Positions 50,259-59,376 of a DNA stretch of 64,000 bases are shown one piece after another. A program made the translations under genes and the position numbers. The notes under the pieces were generated by a model that was given only the letters and a program-made list of their open reading frames with translations, did not search any database and was not told where the DNA came from. Position 1 is the stretch's first letter; the number at the start of each line of letters is the position of its first letter. The DNA comes from Nanohaloarchaea archaeon B1-Br10_U2g19 (lineage in GTDB: Archaea > Nanohalarchaeota > Nanosalinia > Nanosalinales > Nanosalinaceae). Where the stretch lies: positions 1 to 64,000 of the forward strand of contig LKMO01000001.1 of NCBI GenBank assembly GCA_001563905.1. The letters are read 5' to 3'.

Positions 50259-50816
50259 ATGAGTGTCTTTGACGACTTAAAAGATTCTTTAAACGGATCG
50301 GACCGTTCTAACAATAGTTCCGGGAATAACTCTTTTGATTCAGACTTCAGCTCGGATCTCGACTCCGATCTAGATATGGATTCAGGACCAAGTACAGAGA
50401 GAAATAATTCTCCTCCTAGACAGGAGCCGCAGGACAGTCCAAGAAATCCTCAGTCAAGAACCTCAGAGCCTAATAACCAGATGCAAGGAGGACCCAGACA
50501 GACCCGTAATAGAGGCCAAAAACGTTCACAGAACCCGGGTCAGAACTCTCAAAGACAGAACAGTGTAGATACACCTAATGCTCAAGCAGGAAGACCTCAG
50601 AAAGGTTCTCCAAAACCTCAGTTAAGCGGTCAGACACAGAGGAAAATGGAGAACGCAGGACTGGAACAGAATACAAGATCCGGTGGTCAAGGACAGACAG
50701 AGCCCGTATCTAACCAGAGATCAGATTTTGAAGAGCTAAAGGCACAGAACGAACAGATAATTGAGTTGTTGAAAAGACTGAATCAAAGCCTTAATAATGG
50801 TAGACACCAACGTTAG
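50259..50816 (+). CDS. Ser/Asn/Gln-rich disordered protein with C-terminal QNEQIIELLKRLN helix
   Basis: ORF; strong compositional bias. Confidence 0.7.
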   Translation: MSVFDDLKDSLNGSDRSNNSSGNNSFDSDFSSDLDSDLDMDSGPSTERNNSPPRQEPQDSPRNPQSRTSEPNNQMQGGPRQTRNRGQKRSQNPGQNSQRQNSVDTPNAQAGRPQKGSPKPQLSGQTQRKMENAGLEQNTRSGGQGQTEPVSNQRSDFEELKAQNEQIIELLKRLNQSLNNGRHQR

Positions 50817-50824
50817 ATACTGTT

Positions 50825-50986
50825 ATGGATATAGAGTCGGAGCTACCAGAAGATTTTGAAGATTTTTCTACAGATAGAAAGATTCAGGAGTTAGAGAAGC
50901 TGGATTCAAATCTTGATTCTTCAACTGATTCCGGAGCCATAAAGAAGAGAATGGTTCAGGAACTTATCAGACATTACCAAGAGTAG
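50825..50986 (+). CDS. 53-aa small acidic protein
   Basis: MDIESELPEDFEDFSTDRKIQELEKLDSNLDSSTDSGAIKKRMVQELIRHYQE; below track cutoff. Confidence 0.65.
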   Translation: MDIESELPEDFEDFSTDRKIQELEKLDSNLDSSTDSGAIKKRMVQELIRHYQE

Positions 50987-50988
50987 TT

Positions 50989-51312
50989 CTACATAGACAT
51001 AAAGCTTGAGAAAGTCCATAAACCTTTCAAGAACAGTAGTCCTGCGATAATATTCTTGTAATCTGCCATGACGGGAGGTGTGCCTGTAAGAAGTATTGCT
51101 GCTGAAAGTATATCTGCGGCACCACCGAGTAAGTAGATAGGTAGCAGGATTGAAGGCGGATTAGCTCCAAAATCAATAAAACCGATAAATCCTTTCAAAA
51201 ACAGGAATACGGAGTGAGCATGGGCTACCGGCTCAGGTATGGGAGAAACTGTGAAATAAAGCAGTATCGCTGCAGTTATATCTATCCAGCCCAGCAAATT
51301 GAAATTGAACAT
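50989..51312 (-). CDS. small multi-TM membrane protein
   Basis: Hydrophobic ORF. Confidence 0.65.
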   Translation of the reverse strand: MFNFNLLGWIDITAAILLYFTVSPIPEPVAHAHSVFLFLKGFIGFIDFGANPPSILLPIYLLGGAADILSAAILLTGTPPVMADYKNIIAGLLFLKGLWTFSSFMSM

Positions 51313-51322
51313 TGTTACAGTG

Positions 51323-51787
51323 TTATTCTATTTCTATAACATTGTCGGCAGCATTTTGTAATGCTGTTGAAAATCCTGGAGCCATCCCGATAACTACAGT
51401 CTCTTTACCATGTTCTTTCGCCTTTTGTATGACAGGCAGGAAGTCTGCGTCACGTGTTACAACTACTATAACATCTATTGCATCGTTATGGACTGCTTCC
51501 ATTGCATTTACAGCCATATATACGTCTACATCGCTTTCTTTATCTTTTTCTCCGCCTAGTCCTAGTGAGGCTTCAAATCCTTGTGAAACGATAGCTTCAA
51601 TCAGTTTTTCTGATGCGTACTGGTTTAGAAAGACTTTACCTATTTTTATGGTTCCGAACTCTTCGACTCTTTCTCTTAGTAAGTCTAAGTCAAGATCGAA
51701 CTCTTTTCTTATCACGTTAGGTCCGTCAATAAAAATAGCTACTCCTGGCTCCGAACCAACTTTATCTTTGAATCTTTCAAGTACCAT
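51323..51787 (-). CDS. NYN domain protein (LabA/TIGR00288-like)
   Basis: VAIFIDGPNVIRKEFD...VVVTRDADFLPVIQKAKEHGKETVVIG. Confidence 0.88.
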   Translation of the reverse strand: MVLERFKDKVGSEPGVAIFIDGPNVIRKEFDLDLDLLRERVEEFGTIKIGKVFLNQYASEKLIEAIVSQGFEASLGLGGEKDKESDVDVYMAVNAMEAVHNDAIDVIVVVTRDADFLPVIQKAKEHGKETVVIGMAPGFSTALQNAADNVIEIE

Positions 51788-51834
51788 AAACTAAATTTTA
51801 AAGATAAAGTATATAGTAATAATCTTTCCCCTTT

Positions 51835-52575
51835 TTATTGACCAAATATTCTTTTAGCAGTAGACGTTGTCTTTTCAACTACTTTCTCTTTTTCAACAGA
51901 TTTCAGTTTTGAAATCTTCTCCGCTGATTCCTCGACGTTCACAGGTTCGTTACGTTCTCCTCGGTAGAGGAATGGAGAATCTGTCTCTAAGACAATGTCG
52001 TTGAGACTCAGTGTTTCTACTATCTTCTGAACTCTGTTTGAGTAAAGTACTTGGGTTGTAACACCTATAGTCATTCCTTTTTGAGCAGCTTCTTCTGCAA
52101 GCGCCGGACTACCATTAAAGCAGTGTAGAAAGATTTCTGGCAAGTCATAGTTTTCTAGGATTTCCACTGCTTTGTGTTCAGCGTCTCTTGAATGGATGAC
52201 AACCGGTTTCTGGAGTTCTTCTGCTAAAGATAGAAGTTCTCTGAAAACTTGTTCTTGTTTATTTCGTAAATCTTGGTCTTTGACATGGTGATGGTCTAAA
52301 CCTATTTCACCTACTGCAACAGGATCTTCGGCTCTTATCTGCTGTTTTACTTCTTCTAACTCGCTGAAATTATCTGTGTAGACAGGGTGTAACCCTAGAT
52401 TAGATTTTATTATATCATATTTTTCTTGGAGTTCTAAAGCAGATTTATTGTTTTCTAAAGTGCTTCCTGCACTTACAACGAACTCCAGATTCTCTCTACA
52501 TCTTTCGACTACTTTAGCTCTATCTTCGTCGAACTGTTCGAAGTCTAGATGGCAGTGACAGTCTACAGGCTTCAT
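51835..52575 (-). CDS. TatD family hydrolase
   Basis: VDCHCHLDFEQFD, VGEIGLDHHH, PVVIHSRDA, LETDSPFL. Confidence 0.93.
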   Translation of the reverse strand: MKPVDCHCHLDFEQFDEDRAKVVERCRENLEFVVSAGSTLENNKSALELQEKYDIIKSNLGLHPVYTDNFSELEEVKQQIRAEDPVAVGEIGLDHHHVKDQDLRNKQEQVFRELLSLAEELQKPVVIHSRDAEHKAVEILENYDLPEIFLHCFNGSPALAEEAAQKGMTIGVTTQVLYSNRVQKIVETLSLNDIVLETDSPFLYRGERNEPVNVEESAEKISKLKSVEKEKVVEKTTSTAKRIFGQ

Positions 52576-52583
52576 AAGAAGTT

Positions 52584-53162
52584 CTACCGTTTCTCTTTTC
52601 CTAGTCTTGAACCGGTGGCGCCGGTCTGTCCCATGTATTTTGTGTCTTTTTTGCTTCCGTAAGGCTTCTCTGCTTCAGAGGTCATGGTTTCGAACACGAT
52701 CTGGCAGACACGGTCTTCAGGGTAGAGTTTGACGGGTGCGTTACCAAGGTTCTGTATTTCAAGAGTTATATCTCCTGAGAAACCTGGATCGATATATCCT
52801 GCGGTTGCGTGTACTATGATTCCTAGTCGGCCGTAGCTGCTTCTTCCTTCTACACGTGCAACTAAGTCGTTTGGAACGTTGACTGTTTCAAGTGTTGATC
52901 CGAGTATGAACTCTCCTGGATGTATGACTACGCCTTCTTCTGCAGAGTGTGTCTCTTTTTTGATATAGTTGTTGTATTTCTGCATGTTTTTTGTGTCGAC
53001 TATATCGACTTTACGTGTGTTTAAGACACCGAAATCATAGCCTAGCCGTAAATCAAGTGAGGAAGGCCCTAACTGTAAGTCTAGATCTAGGTCTTTTTCG
53101 CTTTCAACCGCTTTTTGTTCTTTCACTATTTTCTTGATTTCTTTATCGGAGAGTATAGCCAT
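52584..53162 (-). CDS. dcd: dCTP deaminase
   Basis: LQLGPSSLDLRLG, VEGRSSYGRLGIIVHATAGYIDPGFSGDITLEI. Confidence 0.95.
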   Translation of the reverse strand: MAILSDKEIKKIVKEQKAVESEKDLDLDLQLGPSSLDLRLGYDFGVLNTRKVDIVDTKNMQKYNNYIKKETHSAEEGVVIHPGEFILGSTLETVNVPNDLVARVEGRSSYGRLGIIVHATAGYIDPGFSGDITLEIQNLGNAPVKLYPEDRVCQIVFETMTSEAEKPYGSKKDTKYMGQTGATGSRLGKEKR

Positions 53163-53215
53163 ACAGTTACTATTTGTATGGAAAGATTCTTTTATTCATA
53201 ATCCAAACTACGTGT

Positions 53216-54667
53216 ATGAAGAAAGCCTTTGTTTTTCTAGCTGTAATACTTTTTACGGCTGTAGCTGTTGCAGAAGTCCAGTATGAGGTAGAGTTTGATG
53301 AAAAAGAGGTTTATACTAATGTTTCAATAGTCTCTGACTGTGATCAGGTCTGTCCGGGTCTTTCATGGAGGTTGATGGAGGGTTCTAAGGTTTTAGATGT
53401 TGATGATGGTTCAGGAGAGTTAGAGTATAGTCGTGAAGATGATGTTTTGAATATTGAAGGAGAACGTACCCGGGAAGAGAACCGTACGGTTAAGATACAG
53501 TCTGTAGTCAACTCTTCTGCAGAACATGTTCATGAAGGTCTTTACGAGCGACAGATCTCGCTTCCATCGTTCCAAGATAAGAAGACTACAGGAGTACTGA
53601 AAAATCCTGATATAATCTCCGGGAGAGCTGACAGAAGCTTTGAATCTTCTTTTGGAGAGGACAGGATAGAGTTCAAGGGTGAAGGACCTACCAATATAAT
53701 AGTTAACTTCGGACAAGGATACAGTACAGAGTATTTCGAGTTTTTCGGAGATGTACATGAAGATCCTGATGATGCATTCCGTCTTGCTGTAGGAACGCTT
53801 GAAGTCGGTCCACAGTTCGAACGTTTTGCCGTATCTGTAATGAACGAGGAGGAGTACATGGCAGAACATGAGTCTTGGAGTGCTGGACAGTACCGTTCAG
53901 GAAGTATAAAGCTGAGAAATGATCTAGACGACAACTTTCTAAGGGTTTTAGCTCATGAAACAGCTCATGGATTAAATGATAGAAAGCTTTCATGGGATGA
54001 GACATCTTCAAGCTACTTTGATGAAGGTACCTCAGAATACGTAGAGTTTCTAATGCAGAAAAAACGTTACAGAGAGGAAAAGACAGATATAGGCCCTCAA
54101 GAACTGTTCGGTGAGGAAACACAGTACACTGATACAGATAACCCTAACCGGTACTACCAAGTTCCGCCACAAGGCGATAAAGAACAGTTATGGAACTACT
54201 ACCGTCAGGAAGAAGATTTTATGAAGTACTGGTCTCCTGCTGAAAGCGCCGAGCATAGAAACTTTGGTTACGCTTACTCTCAGCTTGTTATCCGTAACTA
54301 TATCAAAGAGAACGGCACGCTCAATGAAGTATATGAGGAGATGGACTCCCTAGAAACTACGGAAAGCTACGATACTAAATGGAGCTTCTTCTCAAACCAT
54401 ATGGATATGAAGCCATGTAACTACGAGTCTAGAGAAAGATTTGAACAGTGCTTAGACGATATAAACAGTTTTGATTACGAGATAAACATGGCGGACCACG
54501 ACTATAAACAAGGAGAGCTTGAAATAGACCGTATAAACTTACCGAACAGAACAAGAGAAAGTTCTGGTGAATTGGGAGGCGAAGAAGTAGAAAGATTCTT
54601 ATTCAATCTGTCGCAGCTAGTAGATCGTCTTATTCAAAGCTTTCAAGATCTAATAAATACTTTTTAA
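53216..54667 (+). CDS. secreted gluzincin-type metallopeptidase
   Basis: Signal peptide MKKAFVFLAVILFTAVAVAE; LAHETAHGLN...FDEGTSEY. Confidence 0.7.
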   Translation: MKKAFVFLAVILFTAVAVAEVQYEVEFDEKEVYTNVSIVSDCDQVCPGLSWRLMEGSKVLDVDDGSGELEYSREDDVLNIEGERTREENRTVKIQSVVNSSAEHVHEGLYERQISLPSFQDKKTTGVLKNPDIISGRADRSFESSFGEDRIEFKGEGPTNIIVNFGQGYSTEYFEFFGDVHEDPDDAFRLAVGTLEVGPQFERFAVSVMNEEEYMAEHESWSAGQYRSGSIKLRNDLDDNFLRVLAHETAHGLNDRKLSWDETSSSYFDEGTSEYVEFLMQKKRYREEKTDIGPQELFGEETQYTDTDNPNRYYQVPPQGDKEQLWNYYRQEEDFMKYWSPAESAEHRNFGYAYSQLVIRNYIKENGTLNEVYEEMDSLETTESYDTKWSFFSNHMDMKPCNYESRERFEQCLDDINSFDYEINMADHDYKQGELEIDRINLPNRTRESSGELGGEEVERFLFNLSQLVDRLIQSFQDLINTF

Positions 54668-55010
54668 GCTTGGAGCTGTACTTGTAACCTCCTAAACCGT
54701 TAGCACTGATCACGCGGTGGCAGGGAATAATTACGGGAACAGGGTTCCTTCCACACGCCTGTCCTACAGCTATAGCCGAAGAATCAATATTGTCTGCAAT
54801 CTCTCCATAAGTCTTTGTACTGCCGTAAGGTATAGCCTGAATCTCTCTTAGTACTTGGTCCGTGAAGTCTTTTGAAAGCTCTACCTCAAAGTTGAACCAG
54901 GTTCTCTCCTTATCTAAATACTGTCTTACCTGTTTCCTAATTTCCTCGGAGGACTTATCTAGAAGGCTTTCTCTGATATCTACAGCCTCTTTGTTGATCC
55001 TGATCTCCAT
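54630..55010 (-). CDS. ogt: methylated-DNA-[protein]-cysteine S-methyltransferase
   Basis: VPVIIPCHRVISANGLGGYKYS. Confidence 0.93.
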   Translation of the reverse strand: MEIRINKEAVDIRESLLDKSSEEIRKQVRQYLDKERTWFNFEVELSKDFTDQVLREIQAIPYGSTKTYGEIADNIDSSAIAVGQACGRNPVPVIIPCHRVISANGLGGYKYSSKLKKYLLDLESFE

Positions 55011-55084
55011 AAGTTAAACTGGTTCAAAGACTTATCTAAAACTAATAGTTACTTTAATAGAATCGGACTGAATACGTTTTATCA

Positions 55085-56035
55085 ATGGGTTCCAACAGTC
55101 TTAGAGAATGGATAACAGTATATCTTAAAGGCTTAGCTATGGGAGCTGCAGGAGCCGTACCAGGGGTTTCAGGAGGCACTATCGCCTTAATCACAGGTAT
55201 ATATCAGAGGCTTATAACCTCGTTAACCTCGGTAAACAAGAAGAATGCCTGGAAGTTTTTACAAAGTTTCCAAGTATTAGATCTGTCTTCTCTTAAAAAA
55301 CAGTTTTTAGAAATGGATTTACTTTTTTTGACTGTATTAGGACTAGGCATCGTTACCGCAGTAATAACTGTATCAAACTTAGTTGCTTACCTGCTAACAT
55401 ACTATCCTATACCTACTTTCGGATTCTTTTTCGGACTTATACTGGTTTCCGCAGTCATACTATCTAAAAATGTTGATATATCCTCTGGAAAAACCAGGTT
55501 TGCAGCTTTATCAGGATTCTTAACTGCTTTCTTGGTCTCAGGTTATGCTACAACCGCTTTAGGTAGTAGTTTGCCAGTAGTATTTTTTGCAGGCATGTTC
55601 GCTATAAGTGCTCAAATCCTTCCCGGTATCTCAGGCTCACTGGTTCTGATGATTCTAGGACAGTACGATTACATGGCTGAAGCCTTGTCCAAATTTACAG
55701 ATTCAGTTTTATCGTTCTTCATTAACGGCAGTTCAAAAGGTTTATTGGAGACAGCGCCGCCTGTTGTAACCTTTGTTTCAGGAGCAGTTATAGGATTGTT
55801 TACGGTAGCGCATGCTGTACGTTGGTCTTTAGAGAATCACAGACAGGTTACAGTAGCTTTCCTAGTCAGCCTGATCTTCGGGGCTTTAAGAGCGCCGGTT
55901 GAAGAGACACGGCAGATAGTACTTGATCAAGGTCTTACATGGTTACAGGTTTTACCGGAGTTCACTGTGTTAGCTTTAGTTGGAGGACTGTCTATTTTTG
56001 TACTCGACTACTATACAGGTATGATTGAGTACTGA
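55085..56035 (+). CDS. DUF368 membrane protein (PopT-like polyprenyl-phosphate transporter family)
   Basis: GAAGAVPGVSGGTIALITGIYQRL and ISAQILPGISGSLVLMILGQYD. Confidence 0.88.
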   Translation: MGSNSLREWITVYLKGLAMGAAGAVPGVSGGTIALITGIYQRLITSLTSVNKKNAWKFLQSFQVLDLSSLKKQFLEMDLLFLTVLGLGIVTAVITVSNLVAYLLTYYPIPTFGFFFGLILVSAVILSKNVDISSGKTRFAALSGFLTAFLVSGYATTALGSSLPVVFFAGMFAISAQILPGISGSLVLMILGQYDYMAEALSKFTDSVLSFFINGSSKGLLETAPPVVTFVSGAVIGLFTVAHAVRWSLENHRQVTVAFLVSLIFGALRAPVEETRQIVLDQGLTWLQVLPEFTVLALVGGLSIFVLDYYTGMIEY

Positions 56036-56041
56036 AGACTT

Positions 56042-56644
56042 TCAGTATTTAGATTCTCTTCTCTCTGCTTGTTCTAAAGAGCTTTGTATCTGTTCGTTAG
56101 CATTTTGGCCGACCATATCTTCATGACCGGGATAAAACGTGTCGACATCTAGAGTTGTTATTTTCTTGATTGAGTTGATTAAAAGCTCTCTGTCTCCTTC
56201 TTCTAGATCTGTTCTTCCGAAACCGCCTTCAGGAAAGATTAAGTCTCCGGTAAACAATATTTTTTCTTCCTCAGAGTATAGACATACTGAGTCATCTTTA
56301 TGTCCGGGTGTATGGATTATCTGAAACTCTGTATCTGAAAGTGTTAGTCTATCATTTTCGGAGATTTTAACGGCGTCTACATCTAAGTTCTCAGGTTTGT
56401 AAGCATAGATTTCTGGAGAGTACTTTTCCTTAACTTTGGTTAGATTGTCTACGTGGTCGTAATGAGAATGGGTTATAACAACTTTATCAACTTCTTCAAG
56501 CTCTCTGATACTTTTCCAGGAGTCGCCTGTACCTACATCTACAAGTATTTTTTCAGAACCGTCTATATACCAGATGTTTCCTGTAAAGTCTTCAGCTTGT
56601 TCAGCAAGATTGGATATATTCATAGGAATTAGTTTATGAACCAA
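56042..56644 (-). CDS. MBL-fold hydrolase
   Basis: THSHYDHVD, HTPGHKDDS, FTGDLIF. Confidence 0.92.
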   Translation of the reverse strand: MVHKLIPMNISNLAEQAEDFTGNIWYIDGSEKILVDVGTGDSWKSIRELEEVDKVVITHSHYDHVDNLTKVKEKYSPEIYAYKPENLDVDAVKISENDRLTLSDTEFQIIHTPGHKDDSVCLYSEEEKILFTGDLIFPEGGFGRTDLEEGDRELLINSIKKITTLDVDTFYPGHEDMVGQNANEQIQSSLEQAERRESKY

Positions 56645-56652
56645 TGTTTAAT

Positions 56653-57900
56653 TTATCTTATCCGGTAACGCATTATTGCTGCTATACCGCTCATGTTCAT
56701 CAGTCTCTGACCTTCTTCATGGTCAGTAGATATTATTTCAATATCTGAGCTCATCTCTTCAGCTTTCTCAGCTAATACATCTACGATGTCCTGCATCTCT
56801 TCCAGATCCATGTCTTCATTACATTCGTCACATTCTACGGAGTCGCTTATATGTGGCTCTTGTTCATATACGTGTTTTTCGTGGCCGTTAGGACATTCGT
56901 AGGTTGCTTCAAACATTTCTATATCTTCTGATATAAGCACTGTTTCTACAGCACCCATTTCTAGAGCTTTCATAACCTGTTCCCGGCCGTATTCAGACTT
57001 ACCGTTCTCTTGTTTAAGGTTCTGGAAAAACTCGTTAACCAGCTTCTTCTCTATGACAACTTCGGAGTCTTCTATAGAGTCTTCTGCCTTCTCTACAAGC
57101 TCTTCAAGCGCTTCCTCTCCAGAGTAGTTGAGAGATTCCTGTGCTATAACTCTTTCTTCTAGTTCGTTATGGAGATATCCATCATTCATTATCTTGTCTT
57201 TAGTGAATCCAGGACCTCCTACAATTATTCCTAACAGTTTTCCTTCGCGAGCCTTATCCATGAAAGCGTTCTTTGCCTTTTCAGCGATATCAGACATAAA
57301 CGTTTCATACATGGATTTACGTAGTCGTTCGAAACGTTGTGCGGACTGTCCTCCTGCACGAGTCTTACCAGGAACGTTAGACTCCATCGAGTAAACAGTT
57401 TTAACACGTGAGCCTTGTAGGTAGCCGATTGCAGCCTCACTTTTATCTGCTACAATCAAACCGTAGACGCGGTCGTCTACAACCATGTTTTTCAAAGGAT
57501 CTAAGACAAACTCTTTGTCACAACGGTAGCGCCGGGATTCTACAGGCTGTGGAGGTATTACTTGCCATAGCTGGATATCCGGTCTTCCTTCCTGTTCGGA
57601 AACATTTCCTGAGAAGAATACGACCCCGTTCTCTGGTGTTACAGGTTCTTCTTTCACTTTTCTTCCAATTTTATCGAGTGCAGCCTGAACATTTTTTCTA
57701 GTGTTCTTAGATTTAATGTTCTTAGCTTCCGAAGCCTCAGAAGTCACAAAATCAGATATTTTTGCCATATCGTAGCCAGCTGGTATGTAAAGACTGACTA
57801 ACTCGGTATTTCTACCTCTAATATCTTCAAGCTTCTTTATCAACCGTTTAAGCTCGTACTTTGACATTTCTCGGTGCTTTTTATCTTGGCTCATAAACAT
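56653..57900 (-). CDS. prf1: peptide chain release factor aRF1
   Basis: NIKSKNTRKNVQ and AGGQSAQRFERLR. Confidence 0.97.
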   Translation of the reverse strand: MFMSQDKKHREMSKYELKRLIKKLEDIRGRNTELVSLYIPAGYDMAKISDFVTSEASEAKNIKSKNTRKNVQAALDKIGRKVKEEPVTPENGVVFFSGNVSEQEGRPDIQLWQVIPPQPVESRRYRCDKEFVLDPLKNMVVDDRVYGLIVADKSEAAIGYLQGSRVKTVYSMESNVPGKTRAGGQSAQRFERLRKSMYETFMSDIAEKAKNAFMDKAREGKLLGIIVGGPGFTKDKIMNDGYLHNELEERVIAQESLNYSGEEALEELVEKAEDSIEDSEVVIEKKLVNEFFQNLKQENGKSEYGREQVMKALEMGAVETVLISEDIEMFEATYECPNGHEKHVYEQEPHISDSVECDECNEDMDLEEMQDIVDVLAEKAEEMSSDIEIISTDHEEGQRLMNMSGIAAIMRYRIR

Positions 57901-58097
57901 ACTTGATGTAGAAATTCTTTTATTAACCCAGAATCTATATAGAATTTCCTAGAGTATGGTGCTATACGAATCCGGAAATCAGATCCTAATATAACTTTTT
58001 ACATGCTGTCTAATATTATGGCCTTAGATAGAATAACGTTTAGTAGAGGAGATTCTAAAGCAGAAAGATTCGGTTATCTAGAATATGCAGATATAAC

Positions 58098-58604
58098 TTG
58101 TCCCTTAGGTTTTTTGATGAGGTAGATAACGGTAAGAGAATATTCCAGGGGTCAGTTCATTCTTATCTTCACGGACTTCCAAACGCATCTCAGCCTACGG
58201 CAGTTAGATGTCTTGAAATAGCTATCAAAGAAAAGTATAGAAGAGAAGAAAATGAGGAACCTTCTGATAATCTCAAAAATTTAATTGATTGGTCTGGAGA
58301 TCACTTGGGAGCCTACACAGAAATACAGCAAGGTCTTAGGCTGATGAGAAATTATATACATGAAAATAAATTGGTAAAAGAGGTAGATGCGCTGGAATCT
58401 ATTAGACATACTGCAGAATTTCTGAATAAACTTTTTCCTCCTCCACAAGAAGAAGTAGAGTATGAACATAACTGTCTTTATTGTGAGAGCTCTTTCATGG
58501 GGACTAGAAAACCTAAAGAACTTATCTTAGGTTATGAAATGGAGAAAAAATGTACTAACTGCAATAAGATAAACGGATATAGGTTCTTAGGAAGCAGCTG
58601 GTGA
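58098..58604 (+). CDS. HEPN-like protein with C-terminal zinc ribbon
   Basis: RLMRNYIHE helix (RX6H) and CLYC...CTNC; start uncertain (TTG). Confidence 0.55.
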   Translation: MSLRFFDEVDNGKRIFQGSVHSYLHGLPNASQPTAVRCLEIAIKEKYRREENEEPSDNLKNLIDWSGDHLGAYTEIQQGLRLMRNYIHENKLVKEVDALESIRHTAEFLNKLFPPPQEEVEYEHNCLYCESSFMGTRKPKELILGYEMEKKCTNCNKINGYRFLGSSW

Positions 58605-58620
58605 AGTTACTTCTTTATAG

Positions 58621-59376
58621 CTATGCCTCATTAAACCAGCCTTCCAACTTCTGTTTTGACAGTAGCTGGTAGTCGTTGTCTTCCGTAAAGATCTCCATAC
58701 ACCAGGTTCCTTCGAAGTCTTCTAATCTATCGATTAGAGGCTGGAACTCAATCTCTGAGCTTCCAAGCGGTAGATGCATATCTCGTCCTTCACGTGTATC
58801 GGTCAAATGAAGGTGTGAAATCAGGTGGGAGTATTCTTCAAGAAATTCTTCTGTTTCTTCCTGTCCGGCTTCTGAGAAAGCATGTCCTGTATCGAAACAC
58901 ATGGAAACATTTAGTTCTTCAAGTAAAGGTCCTAGCTCAAACAGTTCTAATCCTCTCCACTGTCCAAGATTTTCGAAACAGACTTCGACTCCGTGTTTCT
59001 CTCCTAGTTTATCCAGTTTTTCGATTTGTTCAGGAAGTTTTTCTATCTCATCCTCAGCATCATCATATCGCATATCGGCGTGTGCCACAACTTTTTCTGC
59101 TCCAAGCTGTTTAGCGAACTTCATCATACGTTCATGGTAGTTCAGAAGTCCTTCATTGATCTCAGGTACTGAGGTGGATAAAGGCTGTTTGAAAGGTAAG
59201 TGAACTGTTATTTCAAAATCTTTGTCTTCTAAAGCCTTTCTAACCTTTTCAGATTCTATCTCTTCTACAGGTCGTTCATGTTCTCCTATCCCGAACTCTA
59301 TGAAGTCAAATTCTTCTGAAATAGAGTTTATATGTTCTATTAGATCTCCTTCTGGACCTAGACTGATTCCTATCAT
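58621..59376 (-). CDS. sugar phosphate isomerase/epimerase (AP-endonuclease-2-like TIM barrel)
   Basis: ITVHLPF, VVAHADM, VCFENLG, MCFDTGHA, HLPLG. Confidence 0.88.
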   Translation of the reverse strand: MIGISLGPEGDLIEHINSISEEFDFIEFGIGEHERPVEEIESEKVRKALEDKDFEITVHLPFKQPLSTSVPEINEGLLNYHERMMKFAKQLGAEKVVAHADMRYDDAEDEIEKLPEQIEKLDKLGEKHGVEVCFENLGQWRGLELFELGPLLEELNVSMCFDTGHAFSEAGQEETEEFLEEYSHLISHLHLTDTREGRDMHLPLGSSEIEFQPLIDRLEDFEGTWCMEIFTEDNDYQLLSKQKLEGWFNEA

